A stretch of 64,000 nt of DNA from Streptomyces sp. NP160 (lineage in GTDB: Bacteria > Actinomycetota > Actinomycetes > Actinomycetales > Quadrisphaeraceae), in assembly GCF_006335115.1 (NCBI RefSeq), contig NZ_VDMJ01000029.1, positions 32,882 through 96,881 of the forward strand, given 5' to 3'. The translations under genes and the position numbers were made by a program. Below the pieces are notes generated by a model. The model searched no databases. It was not told the origin of the DNA and saw nothing but the letters and a program-made list of their open reading frames with translations. Shown here piece after piece: positions 17,413 to 27,899 of this stretch. Position 1 is the first letter of the stretch; each line of letters opens with the position of its first letter.

Positions 17413-17844
17413 GTGTTCGTCGGCACGCACACCCCGCGCCTGGACGACAAGGGGCGCCTGCTCGTGCCCTCGCGCTACCGCGAGGCGCTGGCCGGGGGCT
17501 TCTACCTGACCCGCGGCCAGGGGCCCTGCCTGCACGCGTACCCGAGGGCCGAGTTCGAGCGGCGCGTCGAGGAGCTGAGGGCGGCCACCGCCACCAACCC
17601 GGCGCTGCGGGACTACCTGCGGGTCATGCTGGCCGGCGCGTCCGAGGAGGAGCTGGACAAGCAGGGCCGCTTCACGCTGCCGCCGGTGCTGCGGACCTTC
17701 GCAGGCCTGGACCGCGAGGTGGCGGTGGTGGGCGCCGGCGAGCGGCTGGAGGTCTGGGACGAGGCCTCCTGGCGCGAGCGCTTCGCGCAGGCGGAGGCCG
17801 CCTACGACCTGGTCACCCTCGACGACCTGCCGGGGCTGCTGTGA
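17413..17844 (+). CDS. mraZ: Division/cell wall cluster regulator MraZ
   Basis: A 143-residue AbrB-fold DNA-binding protein with two tandem MraZ repeats. The first starts FVGTHTPRLDDKGRLLVPSRYREAL, the second DKQGRFTLPPVLRTFAGL; both carry the DxKGR motif. It forms ring-shaped oligomers that bind direct repeats upstream of mraZ and control the dcw cluster. GTG 17413 is preceded by GGGGGAGG (17396-17403). The predicted leader is about 50 nt from the TAACGT -10. It is separated from rsmH by 292 bp with its own promoter. Confidence 0.95.
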   Translation: MFVGTHTPRLDDKGRLLVPSRYREALAGGFYLTRGQGPCLHAYPRAEFERRVEELRAATATNPALRDYLRVMLAGASEEELDKQGRFTLPPVLRTFAGLDREVAVVGAGERLEVWDEASWRERFAQAEAAYDLVTLDDLPGLL

Positions 17845-18055
17845 GCCGCCGCTGAGCGCCGGCTGACGACGCCGGCGCCACCGCACGGCCAGGCCTCCAG
17901 CCGCTCCTCGCGTCCTGACGCACCTTCCCCGGTGTCAGGCCGCGCGGGCCACTTCCCCGGCCCGTCGGAGCGGATGGGGACCTGGCCGTGCGGCGTGCCG
18001 GGCCGGATGTCCGCGGAACGGCGCCCCGGGCGTGCACGATGGGTGGGGCGCTGCC

Positions 18056-18095
18056 TGACTCGTCACTTGAGTCACAATCGTCCCATCAGTAGCGT
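18056..18095 (+). promoter_or_regulatory. Promoter and dyad upstream of rsmH
   Basis: TTGAGT (18067-18072), a 17-bp spacer and TAGCGT (18090-18095) make a good sigma-70-type promoter. A perfect inverted repeat TGACTC / GAGTCA (18056-18061, 18069-18074) with a 7-nt centre overlaps the -35 and is a candidate operator. The start would be near 18102, giving a leader of about 35 nt before GTG 18137. Confidence 0.65.
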
Positions 18096-18136
18096 CATGC
18101 ACCAGCCGGTACCGGCTGCCGACGGGAGGAGCGCAC

Positions 18137-19165
18137 GTGGACGACGTCCTGCCCGCCCCCGTCCCCGCTGAGCGCTCCCCGGGCGAGCGGCACGTGCCCG
18201 TGCTCCTGGACCGGTGCGTCGAGCTGCTGGCCCCGGCGCTGCAGCCGCGCGAGGACGGCTCCGCCCCCGTCGTCGTCGACACCACCCTGGGCATGGGCGG
18301 CCACAGCGAGGCCCTGCTGGAGCGGCTGCCCGCGGCGCGCCTCGTGGCCGTCGACAGGGACCCGCAGGCCCTGGCCATCGCCGGGGCCCGCCTGGAGCGC
18401 TTCGGGGACCGCGCCACCCTGGTCCGCGCCGTCTACGACGAGCTGCCGGAGGTGCTGGCGGACCTGGAAGTCCGCGAGGTCCACGGCGTGCTCATGGACC
18501 TCGGTGTCAGCTCGCTGCAGCTGGACGAGGTCGACCGCGGCTTCTCCTACGCCCGCGACGCCCCGCTCGACATGCGCATGGACCCCACCTCGGGCCCGAC
18601 CGCGGCCGACGTGCTCAACACCTACGACGCGCGGGACCTGTCCCGCGTGCTGCACGTGTACGGCGAGGAGAAGTTCGCCCGCCGGATCGCCGACGCGGTG
18701 GTGCGCGAGCGCGCCCGCGAGCCCTTCTCCGGCACCCTGCGCCTGGTCGACCTGGTCCGCGACTCCATCCCCGCCCCGGCCCGCCGCACCGGTGGCAACC
18801 CCGCCAAGCGCACCTTCCAGGCGCTGCGCATCGAGGTCAACGGAGAGCTCGACGCGCTGCGCGGCGCCGTGCCCGCCGCCCTGCAGGCGCTCGCCGTGGG
18901 CGGCCGGCTGGTGGTGATGAGCTACCAGTCCCTCGAGGACAGGATCGTCAAGCAGGCCCTCACCGCCGCCACCACCAGCAGCGCCCCGCCGGGCCTGCCC
19001 TTCGAGCCGCCCGAGCACGCCCCCCGCTTCCGCCTGCTCACCCGCGGCGCCGAGCGCGCCGACGAGGCCGAGCTGGCCGCCAACCCCCGCTCCGCGCCGG
19101 TCCGCCTGCGCGCCGCCGAGCGGGTGCGCCCCGGGAGCGCGCCGGCTCGCGGGGGCCGCGCATGA
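18137..19165 (+). CDS. rsmH: 16S rRNA m4C1402 N4-methyltransferase RsmH (MraW)
   Basis: A 342-residue S-adenosylmethionine enzyme that methylates N4 of C1402 in the 30S decoding centre. Family motifs are visible: [13 protein letters not shown] at the N-terminus, [18 protein letters not shown] (SAM binding), [38 protein letters not shown] and [18 protein letters not shown], with [11 protein letters not shown] near the end. GTG 18137 follows GGGAGGAGCGC. The stop overlaps ftsL (ATGA). Confidence 0.95.
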   Translation: MDDVLPAPVPAERSPGERHVPVLLDRCVELLAPALQPREDGSAPVVVDTTLGMGGHSEALLERLPAARLVAVDRDPQALAIAGARLERFGDRATLVRAVYDELPEVLADLEVREVHGVLMDLGVSSLQLDEVDRGFSYARDAPLDMRMDPTSGPTAADVLNTYDARDLSRVLHVYGEEKFARRIADAVVRERAREPFSGTLRLVDLVRDSIPAPARRTGGNPAKRTFQALRIEVNGELDALRGAVPAALQALAVGGRLVVMSYQSLEDRIVKQALTAATTSSAPPGLPFEPPEHAPRFRLLTRGAERADEAELAANPRSAPVRLRAAERVRPGSAPARGGRA

Positions 19166-19908
19166 GCCCGTCGGCCCGCTCGACGACGACGAGCGCGCCC
19201 GCGCCGGACGCGACCGCCCCGCGCGAGCGCGGGAGCGCGCCGCACGCCCCGCGCCCCGCTCGCGGCGTCCGGCGCCCCGTGGCCCGGGCCGCGCGCCCCG
19301 CCGCCCGCGCTCCCCGCGCCCCGAGGGCGGCCACCCGGGCCGCCGCCCCCGTGGCGCCCGGTCGCGGCCGCGGCCGGGCGCGCACCGTGGTGCTGTGCGG
19401 CGCGGTGCTCGTGGCCTCGCTGCTCGTGGCGCTGTGGACCAACATCGCGCTGTCGCGCGGCAGCTACGCCGAGCACGACCTGCAGGCGCAGCAGACGCTG
19501 CTGGCCGAGCAGGAGCAGGCGCTCACGGAGCACCTCCAGCAGGTGAGCTCACCGGGAGCGGTGGACGAGCGCGCCCAGCAGCTGGGCATGGTCCGGGCGC
19601 CGCAGCGCGCGTGGCTGGTGCTGGAGGCCCCGCAGGAGCAGGCCGTGGTGGGCGACCCCAGCGCCGCGCCGACGCCCACGCCGTCCACCTCGGGGACCCA
19701 GGCCCCCGCGGGCGGGCAGCGGTCGGCCACCGCCACGCCGACCTCCTCGGCCGCTGCCGCCGAGCAGGGCGCGGTCGACGCGGACGCCGGCGACGACGCC
19801 GACCCCTCCGCCGACCCCTCGGCCGACACCTCGGCGAGCGGCTCGGCCGGCCCGTCCGCGTCGCGGGCGTCCAGGAGCGCCTCGCCGAGCACCGGGAGCA
19901 CGCCGTGA
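19162..19908 (+). CDS. ftsL: Septum protein FtsL-like
   Basis: A 248-residue bitopic protein at the ftsL position. A 75-residue basic, Pro/Ala-rich cytoplasmic tail leads to one membrane helix ([23 protein letters not shown]). A short periplasmic coiled coil ([20 protein letters not shown]) with the FtsL-like [15 protein letters not shown] segment follows, then a long Ser/Thr/Ala/Pro tail of about 90 residues. Both tails are longer than in typical FtsL. FtsL with FtsB and FtsQ activates FtsWI at the septum. ATGA and GTGA overlaps join it to rsmH and ftsI. Confidence 0.85.
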   Translation: MSPSARSTTTSAPAPDATAPRERGSAPHAPRPARGVRRPVARAARPAARAPRAPRAATRAAAPVAPGRGRGRARTVVLCGAVLVASLLVALWTNIALSRGSYAEHDLQAQQTLLAEQEQALTEHLQQVSSPGAVDERAQQLGMVRAPQRAWLVLEAPQEQAVVGDPSAAPTPTPSTSGTQAPAGGQRSATATPTSSAAAAEQGAVDADAGDDADPSADPSADTSASGSAGPSASRASRSASPSTGSTP

Positions 19909-21968
19909 GCCCCGCCCCCCGGTCCCCGCAGCGACCGGCGGCCCGGTCCACCGGCACCGCGGCCCGCACCGGCACCGCAGCCCGCACCGCCGCTCGGACC
20001 GCTGCCGCCGGCGCGGGCACCGGCACGCTGCCGCGCACGCCCGCTCGCACCGCCGCGGGGACCGGCACCCGGACCGCCGGCCGCACCAGCGCCGCGAGCG
20101 CCGTCCGCGCGGTGCCCGCGAGCCGCACGGCGAGGACGGCGAGGCCAGCGGCCCCGCCGCGGCCCCAGGGGCCCCCGCGCCCGAAGGCCCGCCGCGGGGT
20201 GCGCGCCGGGACGCCGGAGCGCCGCACCGCCGTCGTCGTCGTCCTCCTGCTGGTCGTGGCGGCCGTCTTCACCGGGCGCCTGCTGCAGGTGCAGGCCCTC
20301 GACACCGGCCAGCTCGCCGAGCTGGCCCTCGAGGAGCGCCTGGTCAAGGTCACCGTGCCCGCCGTGCGCGGCACCATCACCGACCGCGACGGGAACGTGC
20401 TCGCCGAGAGCGTCGAGCGGTTCAACGCCACCGCCGACCCGAGCCTGTTCTCCGGGCCGACGAAGGAGTCGAAGAACCTCCTGACGCCGGCCGAGGCCGC
20501 GCCGCAGCTGTCACCGCTGCTGGGCGTCCCCGAGGACGAGCTGGTCACCCTGCTGACCCCGCGCAAGACCGCCGCCGGCAAGGACGTCCAGTGGACCTAC
20601 CTCGCCAAGGGCCTCACCCCGGAGCAGTGGCGCGCGGTGCAGGCGCTCGGCATCCCCGGGATCTTCTCCGAGCCCGACGAGGAGCGCGCCTACCCGGCGG
20701 GCACCACCGCGGGCAACCTCGTCGGCTACGTCGGCAAGGACGGCACCGCCCTGGCCGGGCTGGAGCTCGCCGAGGACGGCGTCCTCACCGGCACGGACGG
20801 CGAGCTGCTCTACGAGCGCGGCGCGAGGGGCCAGCGCATCCCGCTGGGGGAGTCCAGCAACACCCCCGCCGTGGACGGCGCGGACGTCCGGCTCACCCTC
20901 GACGACGACATCCAGTTCTACGCCCAGGGCGCTGCCCGCGCCCAGGCCGAGGCCACCGGCGCCGACTGGGTCTCCGTGGTGGTGATGACCAAGGACGGGC
21001 AGGTGCTGGCCCTGTCCGAGTCCGGCTCCATCGACCCGGCCGACCCCGGTGCCACCCCCGAGACCGAGCGCCACAACCGCTCGCTGGAGGACACCTTCGA
21101 GCCGGGCTCCACCGGCAAGCTCATCACCGCCGCGGCCGCCATCGAGCAGGGGCTCGCGACGCCGGAGACGCGGCTGACCGTGCCCGACACGCTGAAGCTG
21201 CCCGGCCGCGCGGGCTCGGTGCGCGACTCCCACTCCCACGACCCGCAGAAGCTGACCTTCGCCGGGGTGCTGGCCGAGTCCTCCAACGTCGGCACCATCG
21301 AGGTGGGCCAGCAGCTGTCGGTGCAGCAGCGCTACGACTACCTCAAGGCCTTCGGGATCGGGGACGAGCAGCTGGGGCTGCCCGGGGAGACCCGCGGCAT
21401 CCTCGCCAGCCCCGAGGAGTGGGACGGTCGGACGCAGTACAACGTGCTGTTCGGCCAGGGCTACGGCGTCAACGCCCTCCAGGCCGCCCAGGTCTACGCG
21501 ACCATCGCCAACGGCGGGGTGCGCATCCCGCCGCACATCGTGGCCGGCACCACCGCCCCCGACGGGACCTACACCCCCGCCGCCCCCACCGCCGGCACGC
21601 GCGTGGTCAGCGAGAAGACCGCCCACCAGGTCACGAACATGCTCGAGGGCGTCGTCACCTCCGACGGCACCGGCCTGAACGCCGCCGTCCCCGGCTTCCG
21701 GGTGGCCGGCAAGACGGGCACCGCCCAGGACCTGCCCGCGACGAGGGCGACGGGCGAGCCGCAGTACACGTCCTCCTTCATCGGCATGGCCCCCGCCGAC
21801 GACCCCCAGCTCGTGGTGGCCGTGATCGTCCAGCACCCGAAGACCAGCCACTACGGCGGCACCGTGGCCGCCCCGGTGTTCTCCGACGTCATGGGCTACG
21901 CCCTCGGCAAGGAGGGGATCGTGCCCAGCGGCGCCCCCGCCCAGCTGCCGCCGCTGACCTGGCAGTGA
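19905..21968 (+). CDS. ftsI: Septal peptidoglycan transpeptidase FtsI (PBP3/PBP2B class)
   Basis: A 687-residue class B penicillin-binding protein. The roughly 100-residue N-terminal tail is a low-complexity Thr/Ala/Arg array (repeated TAART-like units). One membrane helix (about residues 107-126) and a pedestal domain starting TVPAVRGTITDRDGNVLAES follow. The transpeptidase has all three motifs: S402-T-G-K405, S459-S-N461 and K603-T-G-T606. Expected to cross-link septal wall with FtsW. The Thr/Arg-rich tail is unusual and could be a phosphorylation target (inference). GTGA overlap with ftsL. Confidence 0.93.
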   Translation: MSPAPRSPQRPAARSTGTAARTGTAARTAARTAAAGAGTGTLPRTPARTAAGTGTRTAGRTSAASAVRAVPASRTARTARPAAPPRPQGPPRPKARRGVRAGTPERRTAVVVVLLLVVAAVFTGRLLQVQALDTGQLAELALEERLVKVTVPAVRGTITDRDGNVLAESVERFNATADPSLFSGPTKESKNLLTPAEAAPQLSPLLGVPEDELVTLLTPRKTAAGKDVQWTYLAKGLTPEQWRAVQALGIPGIFSEPDEERAYPAGTTAGNLVGYVGKDGTALAGLELAEDGVLTGTDGELLYERGARGQRIPLGESSNTPAVDGADVRLTLDDDIQFYAQGAARAQAEATGADWVSVVVMTKDGQVLALSESGSIDPADPGATPETERHNRSLEDTFEPGSTGKLITAAAAIEQGLATPETRLTVPDTLKLPGRAGSVRDSHSHDPQKLTFAGVLAESSNVGTIEVGQQLSVQQRYDYLKAFGIGDEQLGLPGETRGILASPEEWDGRTQYNVLFGQGYGVNALQAAQVYATIANGGVRIPPHIVAGTTAPDGTYTPAAPTAGTRVVSEKTAHQVTNMLEGVVTSDGTGLNAAVPGFRVAGKTGTAQDLPATRATGEPQYTSSFIGMAPADDPQLVVAVIVQHPKTSHYGGTVAAPVFSDVMGYALGKEGIVPSGAPAQLPPLTWQ

Positions 21969-22053
21969 GCGCGCGAGGGCCTCGTCCTGTGATCCACAGC
22001 GGCTCCCCGCGGGCGCTCGCCGCGAACCCCCCGGACGCCCGGGGCGGGCCGGG

Positions 22054-22059
22054 TAGCGT
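22054..22059 (+). promoter_or_regulatory. -10 element of a possible internal murE promoter
   Basis: TAGCGT ends 7 nt before GTG 22067, the first plausible murE start after a 98-bp gap behind ftsI. This gap is the only sizeable break between ftsL and ftsQ. No clear -35. Confidence 0.45.
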
Positions 22060-22066
22060 GCTCGCC

Positions 22067-23677
22067 GTGCCCGCTCGCGACTCCCGGCCCCTGAGCGCGC
22101 CCGGGCGACCGCTGGCGGACGTCGCAGCCCTCCTGGGAGCGCCCGTCCCGGCCGGCGCGGAGCACCTCGTGGTCACCGGTGTGGTGCTCGACTCCCGCCG
22201 CGCCCGGCCCGGTGACCTCTACGCCGCGCTGCCCGGCGCCCGCACCCACGGCGCCCGGTTCGCCGAGCAGGCCGCCTCCCTGGGCGCCACCGCCCTCCTC
22301 ACCGACGCCGAGGGCGCGCGCCTGGCCGCCGCCGGCGGCGCCGCGGACCTGCCCGCCGTCGTCGTCGAGGACCCCCGCGCCGTCCTGGGCGCCGCCAGCG
22401 CGCTGGTCTGGGGCGAGCCCGCCGCGCACCTGCAGGTGCTCGGGGTCACCGGCACCAACGGCAAGACCACCGTCACCACGCTGCTGGAGTCCGCCCTGGA
22501 GCAGCTCGGCACGCCCACCGCGCTCGTGGGCACCGTCTGCACCCGCATCGCCGGTGAGGAGCTGCCCAGCGCCCGCACCACCCCGGAGGCGCCCGACCTG
22601 CACGCGCTGCTGGCGCTCGCGGTGGAGCGCGGGGCGCGGGCGGCGGCGCTGGAGGTCTCCAGCCACGCCGTGTCGCTGCACCGGGTGGACGGCCTCGTCC
22701 TCGACGTCGCCGCCTTCACCAACCTCTCCCAGGACCACCTCGACTTCCACCCCACGATGGAGGACTACTTCTCCGCCAAGGCCGCGCTGTTCACCTCCGA
22801 GCGCGCCCGCGCGGCCGTGGTCTGCGTGGACGGCGCCTGGGGGCGCCGACTCGCCGAGCGCAGCCGCGCCGCCGGGGTGCCCACCACCACCGTGAGCACG
22901 ACGACGACGACGACGGGCGGGCCGGACGGCCCGGCGGCCGACTGGCGCGTGGACCCCGCGAGCGTGGGCGAGCGCTCCGACGGGCGGCCCGGCTCCGCCT
23001 TCGAGCTGACCTGCCCCGACGGCCGCGCCGTGCGCGCCGCGAGCCCGCTGCCGGGCACCTTCAACGTGGCCAACACCGCTGTGGCGGTGGCCGTGCTCGC
23101 CGCCGCCGGGCACGACCCGGGCGCCGCCGCCGCCGCGCTGGCCGGCGCGCGCGGCGTGCCCGGCCGCATGGAGGTCGTCGCACCTCCCACCGCGGGTCCG
23201 GCCGACCTCCCGGTGGGGGTGGTCGACTACGCCCACACCCCGGACGCCGTGGCCGCCGCCCTCGCCGCGCTGCGCCCGTCCACCGCCGGACGGCTCGTGG
23301 TGGTGCTCGGTGCCGGCGGGGACCGCGACCCCGGCAAGCGCGTCGCCATGGGCCTCGCCGCCGCCGCGGGCGCCGACGCCGTGGTCGTGACCGACGACAA
23401 CCCCCGCTCGGAGGACCCGGCGGCGATCCGCGCCGCCGTGCTGGCCGGGGCGCGGGAGGCGGCAGGCCAGGAGGCCGAGGTGCTGGAGGTGCCCGACCGC
23501 CGCGAGGCCGTCGCCCGCGGGGTCGCCCTCGCGCTGGCCGGTGGCCCCGGCAGCACCGTGCTGGTGGCCGGCAAGGGCCACGAGCGCGGACAGGAGGTCG
23601 CAGGACGGGTGCACCCCTTCGACGACCGCGAAGAGCTCGCGGCCGCGCTGGCGGCCGCCCAGGAGGTGCGCGCATGA
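22067..23677 (+). CDS. murE: UDP-MurNAc-tripeptide synthetase MurE (meso-DAP adding)
   Basis: A 536-residue Mur ligase that adds the third stem-peptide residue. The ATP loop is [11 protein letters not shown]; carbamylated-Lys and Mg site regions are visible (TTPEAPDLHALLALAVERG; EVSSHAVSLHRVDGL). The C-terminal DNPRSEDP motif is the DNPR signature of meso-diaminopimelate ligases, so the wall should contain meso-DAP. A Thr-rich insert (VSTTTTTTGGPDG) is strain-specific. GTG 22067 is preferred because of the -10 seven nt upstream; GTG 22058 is an alternative. It overlaps murF by ATGA. Confidence 0.93.
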   Translation: MPARDSRPLSAPGRPLADVAALLGAPVPAGAEHLVVTGVVLDSRRARPGDLYAALPGARTHGARFAEQAASLGATALLTDAEGARLAAAGGAADLPAVVVEDPRAVLGAASALVWGEPAAHLQVLGVTGTNGKTTVTTLLESALEQLGTPTALVGTVCTRIAGEELPSARTTPEAPDLHALLALAVERGARAAALEVSSHAVSLHRVDGLVLDVAAFTNLSQDHLDFHPTMEDYFSAKAALFTSERARAAVVCVDGAWGRRLAERSRAAGVPTTTVSTTTTTTGGPDGPAADWRVDPASVGERSDGRPGSAFELTCPDGRAVRAASPLPGTFNVANTAVAVAVLAAAGHDPGAAAAALAGARGVPGRMEVVAPPTAGPADLPVGVVDYAHTPDAVAAALAALRPSTAGRLVVVLGAGGDRDPGKRVAMGLAAAAGADAVVVTDDNPRSEDPAAIRAAVLAGAREAAGQEAEVLEVPDRREAVARGVALALAGGPGSTVLVAGKGHERGQEVAGRVHPFDDREELAAALAAAQEVRA

Positions 23678-25152
23678 TCCCGATCGCGCTGGGAGACGTC
23701 GCGGCCGCCACCGGCGGTCGCCTCACCGGAGGGGCCGACCCCTCCGCCGTGGTCAGCGGGGTGGTGGTCGACTCCCGCGCCGCCACCGGCGGTGACCTGT
23801 TCGCCGCCGTCCCGGGGGAGCGCGTGGACGGGCACGACCACGCCGCCGCCGCCCTCGGTGCCGGCGCCGTGGCGGTGCTCGCCGAGCGCGACCTGGGCGA
23901 GGACGTGCCCGCCGTCGTCGTCCCCGGCCGCGTGCTGGACGCGCTGCCGGCGCTGGCGGTGGAGGTGCTGGCCCGCCGCCGCGCGCTCGCGGACGACCCG
24001 GACCTCGCGGCGCCGTTCGACGTCGTCGCCGTCACCGGCAGCTCGGGCAAGACGAGCACCAAGGACCTGCTGGCCGCCGTGCTCGCGCCGCTCGGCCCCG
24101 TGGTGGCGCCGCCCGGCTCCTTCAACAACGAGCTGGGCGTGCCCCTGACCCTGCTGCGCGTGGAGGAGGGCACCCGCTCCCTCGTGGTGGAGATGGGCGC
24201 CCGGGGCCGCGGCCACATCGCCCACCTGTGCCAGCTGGCGCACCCCCGGGTCGGCGCCGTGCTCAACGTCGGCAGCGCCCACGTGGGCGAGTTCGGCAGC
24301 CCCGAGGCCATCGCCGTGGCCAAGGGCGAGCTGGTGGAGGCCCTGCCCCCGGCCGGCGGGCAGGACGGCGGGGTCGCCGTCCTCAACGCCGACGACCACC
24401 GCGTGGCGGCCATGGCCGAGCGCACCCGCGCCCGCGTGGTGACCTTCGGCTGGGGCGCCGGCGCCGACGTGCGCGCCGAGGACGTCCGCGTGGACGCCCA
24501 CGGCCGGCCGTCCTTCACGCTGCACGCCCGCTCCGGCGACGAGGCCGCCAGCGCCGAGGTCTCGATGCAGCTGCACGGCGAGCACCACGTCTCCAACGCC
24601 CTGGCCGCCGCCGCGTGCGCCCTGGCCGTCGGCGCGCAGCTGGGCGACGTGGCCGACGCCCTGTCGGCCGCGCGCGCCGCCAGCCGCTGGCGCATGGAGG
24701 TCACCGAGCGCCCCGACGGCGTGGTCGTGGTGAACGACGCCTACAACGCCAACCCCGAGTCCGTGCGCGCCGCGCTGCGGGCGCTCAAGGCCATGCGCCG
24801 CCCCGGCGGGCGCACCTGGGCGGTCATCGGGGAGATGCTGGAGCTCGGCGACACCGCGCGCGACGAGCACGACGCGGTCGGCAGGTACGCCGTCCGCCTC
24901 GACGTCTCACGGCTGGTGGCCGTGGGGGAGGGGGCGCGGCCCGTGCACACCGGAGCGGTCCTGGAGGGCTCCTACGCCGACGAGTCGGTGTGGGTCGCTG
25001 ACGCGGAGGCGGCGCACGCGCTGCTGGAGGCCGAGCTGCGGCCGGGGGACGTGGTGCTCGTCAAGAGCTCCCACGGCGCCGGGCTCCTGCACCTCGGGGA
25101 CCGGCTCGCCCTCGAGGGCGCCCCCGCCGCGGCGGGGGGTGCGCACCCGTGA
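23674..25152 (+). CDS. murF: UDP-MurNAc-tripeptide:D-Ala-D-Ala ligase MurF
   Basis: A 492-residue Mur ligase adding D-Ala-D-Ala to the tripeptide precursor. N-terminal domain [29 protein letters not shown] loop [27 protein letters not shown] and [12 protein letters not shown], typical of Mur[19 protein letters not shown] in the C-terminal domain. It overlaps both neighbours by 4 nt (ATGA, GTGA). No ddl gene is in the cluster, so D-Ala-D-Ala must be made elsewhere. Confidence 0.95.
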   Translation: MIPIALGDVAAATGGRLTGGADPSAVVSGVVVDSRAATGGDLFAAVPGERVDGHDHAAAALGAGAVAVLAERDLGEDVPAVVVPGRVLDALPALAVEVLARRRALADDPDLAAPFDVVAVTGSSGKTSTKDLLAAVLAPLGPVVAPPGSFNNELGVPLTLLRVEEGTRSLVVEMGARGRGHIAHLCQLAHPRVGAVLNVGSAHVGEFGSPEAIAVAKGELVEALPPAGGQDGGVAVLNADDHRVAAMAERTRARVVTFGWGAGADVRAEDVRVDAHGRPSFTLHARSGDEAASAEVSMQLHGEHHVSNALAAAACALAVGAQLGDVADALSAARAASRWRMEVTERPDGVVVVNDAYNANPESVRAALRALKAMRRPGGRTWAVIGEMLELGDTARDEHDAVGRYAVRLDVSRLVAVGEGARPVHTGAVLEGSYADESVWVADAEAAHALLEAELRPGDVVLVKSSHGAGLLHLGDRLALEGAPAAAGGAHP

Positions 25153-26252
25153 GGGGCATCCTCGTGGCGGGGTTCGCCTCGCTGGTGGTGGCGCTGTTCG
25201 GCACGCCGCTGTTCATCAGGTTCCTCGTGCACCGCGGGTACGGGCAGTTCATCCGCGACGACGGGCCCACCACCCACCACACCAAGCGCGGGACGCCCAC
25301 CATGGGCGGCGCGGTGATCATCGCGGCGACGGTGCTGGGCTACGCCGTGGCGCACCTCGTCTTCATGACGCCGCCGTCGGTGTCCGGGCTGCTCGTGCTG
25401 GGGCTGATGGTCGGGCTGGGCGTGGTCGGGTTCCTCGACGACTTCATCAAGATCTCCAAGCAGCGCAGCCTGGGCCTGCGCAGCGTGCCCAAGCTCATCG
25501 GGCAGACCCTCGTGGGCCTGGTGTTCGCCGTCCTGGCGCTGCAGTTCCCCGACGACCGGGGCAACGCCCCCGCCTCGACCGCGATCTCCTTCACGCGCGA
25601 CACCGCCGTGGACTTCGAGCGGCTCGGGATGATCGCCGGGGTGGTCCTGTTCGTGCTCTGGGCGCTGCTCATGGTGGCCGCCACCAGCAACGGCGTGAAC
25701 CTCACCGACGGCCTCGACGGGCTGGCCAGCGGCGCCACCGCCGCGGTGGCCGGCGCCTTCGCCCTCATCGGCGTGTGGCAGTACAACCAGAACTGCGAGG
25801 GCCCGCGCATCACGGCCACGGCCCCGCTGGCGCCCTGCTACACCACGCGGGACCCGCTCGACCTGGCCGTGGTGGCGATCGCGCTCATGGCGGCCTGCAT
25901 CGGCTTCCTGTGGTGGAACGCCTCGCCGGCCAAGATCTTCATGGGCGACACCGGCTCCCTGGCGCTCGGCGGAGCGCTGGCCGGCCTGGCCATCACCACC
26001 CGCACCGAGCTGCTGCTGGTGGTGCTGGGCGGGCTGTTCGTCATCATCGCCCTGTCGGTGGTGATCCAGGTCGGGTCGTTCAAGCTGACCCGCAAGCGCG
26101 TGTTCCGGATGGCGCCGCTGCAGCACCACTTCGAGCTGGTCGGCTGGGCCGAGGTCACCATCGTCACGCGCTTCTGGATCATCGCGGGGCTCTTCGTGGG
26201 CCTCGGCCTTGGCCTGTTCTACGGCGAGTGGGTGGTCGGCAGTGACATCTGA
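25149..26252 (+). CDS. mraY: Phospho-MurNAc-pentapeptide translocase MraY
   Basis: A 367-residue, about 10-helix membrane enzyme that forms lipid I on undecaprenyl phosphate. Diagnostic motifs: [34 protein letters not shown] with the catalytic Asp pair, [12 protein letters not shown], and [12 protein letters not shown]; the HHF/E end motif is seen as [14 protein letters not shown] start with GTGA overlap to murF. Its 3' end overlaps murD by 11 nt. Confidence 0.96.
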   Translation: MRGILVAGFASLVVALFGTPLFIRFLVHRGYGQFIRDDGPTTHHTKRGTPTMGGAVIIAATVLGYAVAHLVFMTPPSVSGLLVLGLMVGLGVVGFLDDFIKISKQRSLGLRSVPKLIGQTLVGLVFAVLALQFPDDRGNAPASTAISFTRDTAVDFERLGMIAGVVLFVLWALLMVAATSNGVNLTDGLDGLASGATAAVAGAFALIGVWQYNQNCEGPRITATAPLAPCYTTRDPLDLAVVAIALMAACIGFLWWNASPAKIFMGDTGSLALGGALAGLAITTRTELLLVVLGGLFVIIALSVVIQVGSFKLTRKRVFRMAPLQHHFELVGWAEVTIVTRFWIIAGLFVGLGLGLFYGEWVVGSDI

Positions 26253-27897
26253 GACGTCCCGGACGAGCGCCCTGCCGGCCTGGCGGGCGGGCTCCTCCCG
26301 CGTCCCCGAGCGCGGTCCCGCCGACTGGGAGGGCCTGCGGGTGGTCGTCGCCGGCTTCGCCGTCTCCGGCGCGGCCGCCGCCTACGCGCTCGCCGAGCGC
26401 GGCGCGAAGGTCCTCGCCGTCGACTCCCGCGAGGGCGCCGGTGAGCAGGAGCGCGCCAAGCTCCTCGACGTCCTCGGCGGCAGGGTGGCCCTCGGGCCCG
26501 GCGCCTCGGACGCCCTCCACACCGTCGACGGGAACCCGCCGGACCTCGTCATCGCCTCGCCGGGCTGGCGCCCGTCGGCGCCACTGCTCGCGCAGGCCGC
26601 CCGCGCCGGCATCCCGGTCTGGGGCGAGGTCGAGCTGGCCTGGCGGCTGCGCGGCACGGCCGGCCCCGTCGGCGCCCCCGTGGGCCCGGCCTCCTCGGCC
26701 CCGTGGCTGTGCGTCACCGGGACCAACGGCAAGACCACGACGACGACGATGCTCGCGAGCATCCTGCGGGCCCACGGCCTGCGCGCCACCACGGCCGGCA
26801 ACATCGGCACCCCGCTGGTGGAGGCCGTGCTCGACCCGGCCGGCGCCGACGTGCTGGCCGTGGAGCTGTCCAGCTTCCAGCTGCACGGCGCGCACACGCT
26901 GGCCCCGCGCGCCTCCGCCGTCCTCAACCTCGCGGCCGACCACCTCGACTGGCACGGGTCGATGGGCGCGTACGCCGCCGACAAGGGCCGCATCTACACC
27001 GACACCGAGCGCGCGTGCGTCTACAACGCCGACGAGAGGCCCGACGGCCAGGACTGGCCCACCACCGAGCAGCTCGTCGTGGACGCCGACGTGCAGGAGG
27101 GCTGCCGCGCCATCGGCTTCACGCTCGGCGTGCCCGGCCTGTCGATGCTCGGCGTGGTGGACGACGTCCTCGCCGACCGCGCCTACGTGGCCGACCGCGC
27201 GAACAGCGCCGCCGAGCTGTGCACCCTGGCCGACCTCGCCGACGCCTCCGGCGGCGTGGTGGCCCCGCACGTGGTGGCCAACGCCCTCGCGGCCGCCGCG
27301 CTGGCCCGCGCGCACGGCGTCTCCCAGCAGGCCGTGCGCGACGGGCTGCTGTCCACCCGGCCGGGCGCCCACCGCATCGCGGTGGTGGCCCGCTCCGGCG
27401 GCGTGGCCTGGGTGGACGACTCCAAGGCCACCAACGCCCACGCCGCCGCCGCCTCGCTGGCCGGCGCCGCGGCCGCGGCGGGCCCGGACGCCCACGACGG
27501 CACCCGCGTGGTGTGGGTGGCCGGCGGCCTGGCCAAGGGCGCCCAGTTCGACGACCTCGTCGGCGCCCAGGCCTCCCGCCTGCGGGCCGCGGTGCTCATC
27601 GGCACCGACCGCGAGCCGCTGCGCGGCGCCCTGGAGCGGCGCGCCCCGGGCGTGCCCGTGGTCGAGGTCGACGCCGCCGCGGCGTCGGCCGCCGGAGGCG
27701 TCATGCCCGCCGCCGTGCGCGCCGCCGCGGCCGCGGCGCTGCCCGGGGACGTGGTGCTGCTGGCGCCCGCCTCGGCGTCGATGGACCAGTTCAGCAGCTA
27801 CGCCGAGCGCGGCGACGCCTTCGCCGCGGCCGTCCGCGCCCTCCTGGACCCCTCGACCGACGACTCGACCGGCAGCTCGACCGAGGGGGAGGGCTGA
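26242..27897 (+). CDS. murD: UDP-MurNAc-L-Ala:D-Glu ligase MurD
   Basis: A 551-residue Mur ligase adding D-glutamate. Features: Rossmann-like N-terminus ([24 protein letters not shown]), ATP loop [33 protein letters not shown], and [11 protein letters not shown] in the C-terminal domain; the [22 protein letters not shown] end is typical. It is larger than the roughly 450-490 residue norm because of an N-terminal extension and an insert (about residues 270-325). GTG 26242 overlaps mraY by 11 nt. Confidence 0.93.
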   Translation: MTSETSRTSALPAWRAGSSRVPERGPADWEGLRVVVAGFAVSGAAAAYALAERGAKVLAVDSREGAGEQERAKLLDVLGGRVALGPGASDALHTVDGNPPDLVIASPGWRPSAPLLAQAARAGIPVWGEVELAWRLRGTAGPVGAPVGPASSAPWLCVTGTNGKTTTTTMLASILRAHGLRATTAGNIGTPLVEAVLDPAGADVLAVELSSFQLHGAHTLAPRASAVLNLAADHLDWHGSMGAYAADKGRIYTDTERACVYNADERPDGQDWPTTEQLVVDADVQEGCRAIGFTLGVPGLSMLGVVDDVLADRAYVADRANSAAELCTLADLADASGGVVAPHVVANALAAAALARAHGVSQQAVRDGLLSTRPGAHRIAVVARSGGVAWVDDSKATNAHAAAASLAGAAAAAGPDAHDGTRVVWVAGGLAKGAQFDDLVGAQASRLRAAVLIGTDREPLRGALERRAPGVPVVEVDAAAASAAGGVMPAAVRAAAAAALPGDVVLLAPASASMDQFSSYAERGDAFAAAVRALLDPSTDDSTGSSTEGEG

Positions 27898-27899
27898 CC

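Noticed and set aside
17364..17855. Longer ORF starting ATG 17364 overlapping mraZ in another frame
   Set aside because: Its codon use is poor and mraZ in the other frame is unmistakable; the ATG is near the predicted transcript start.
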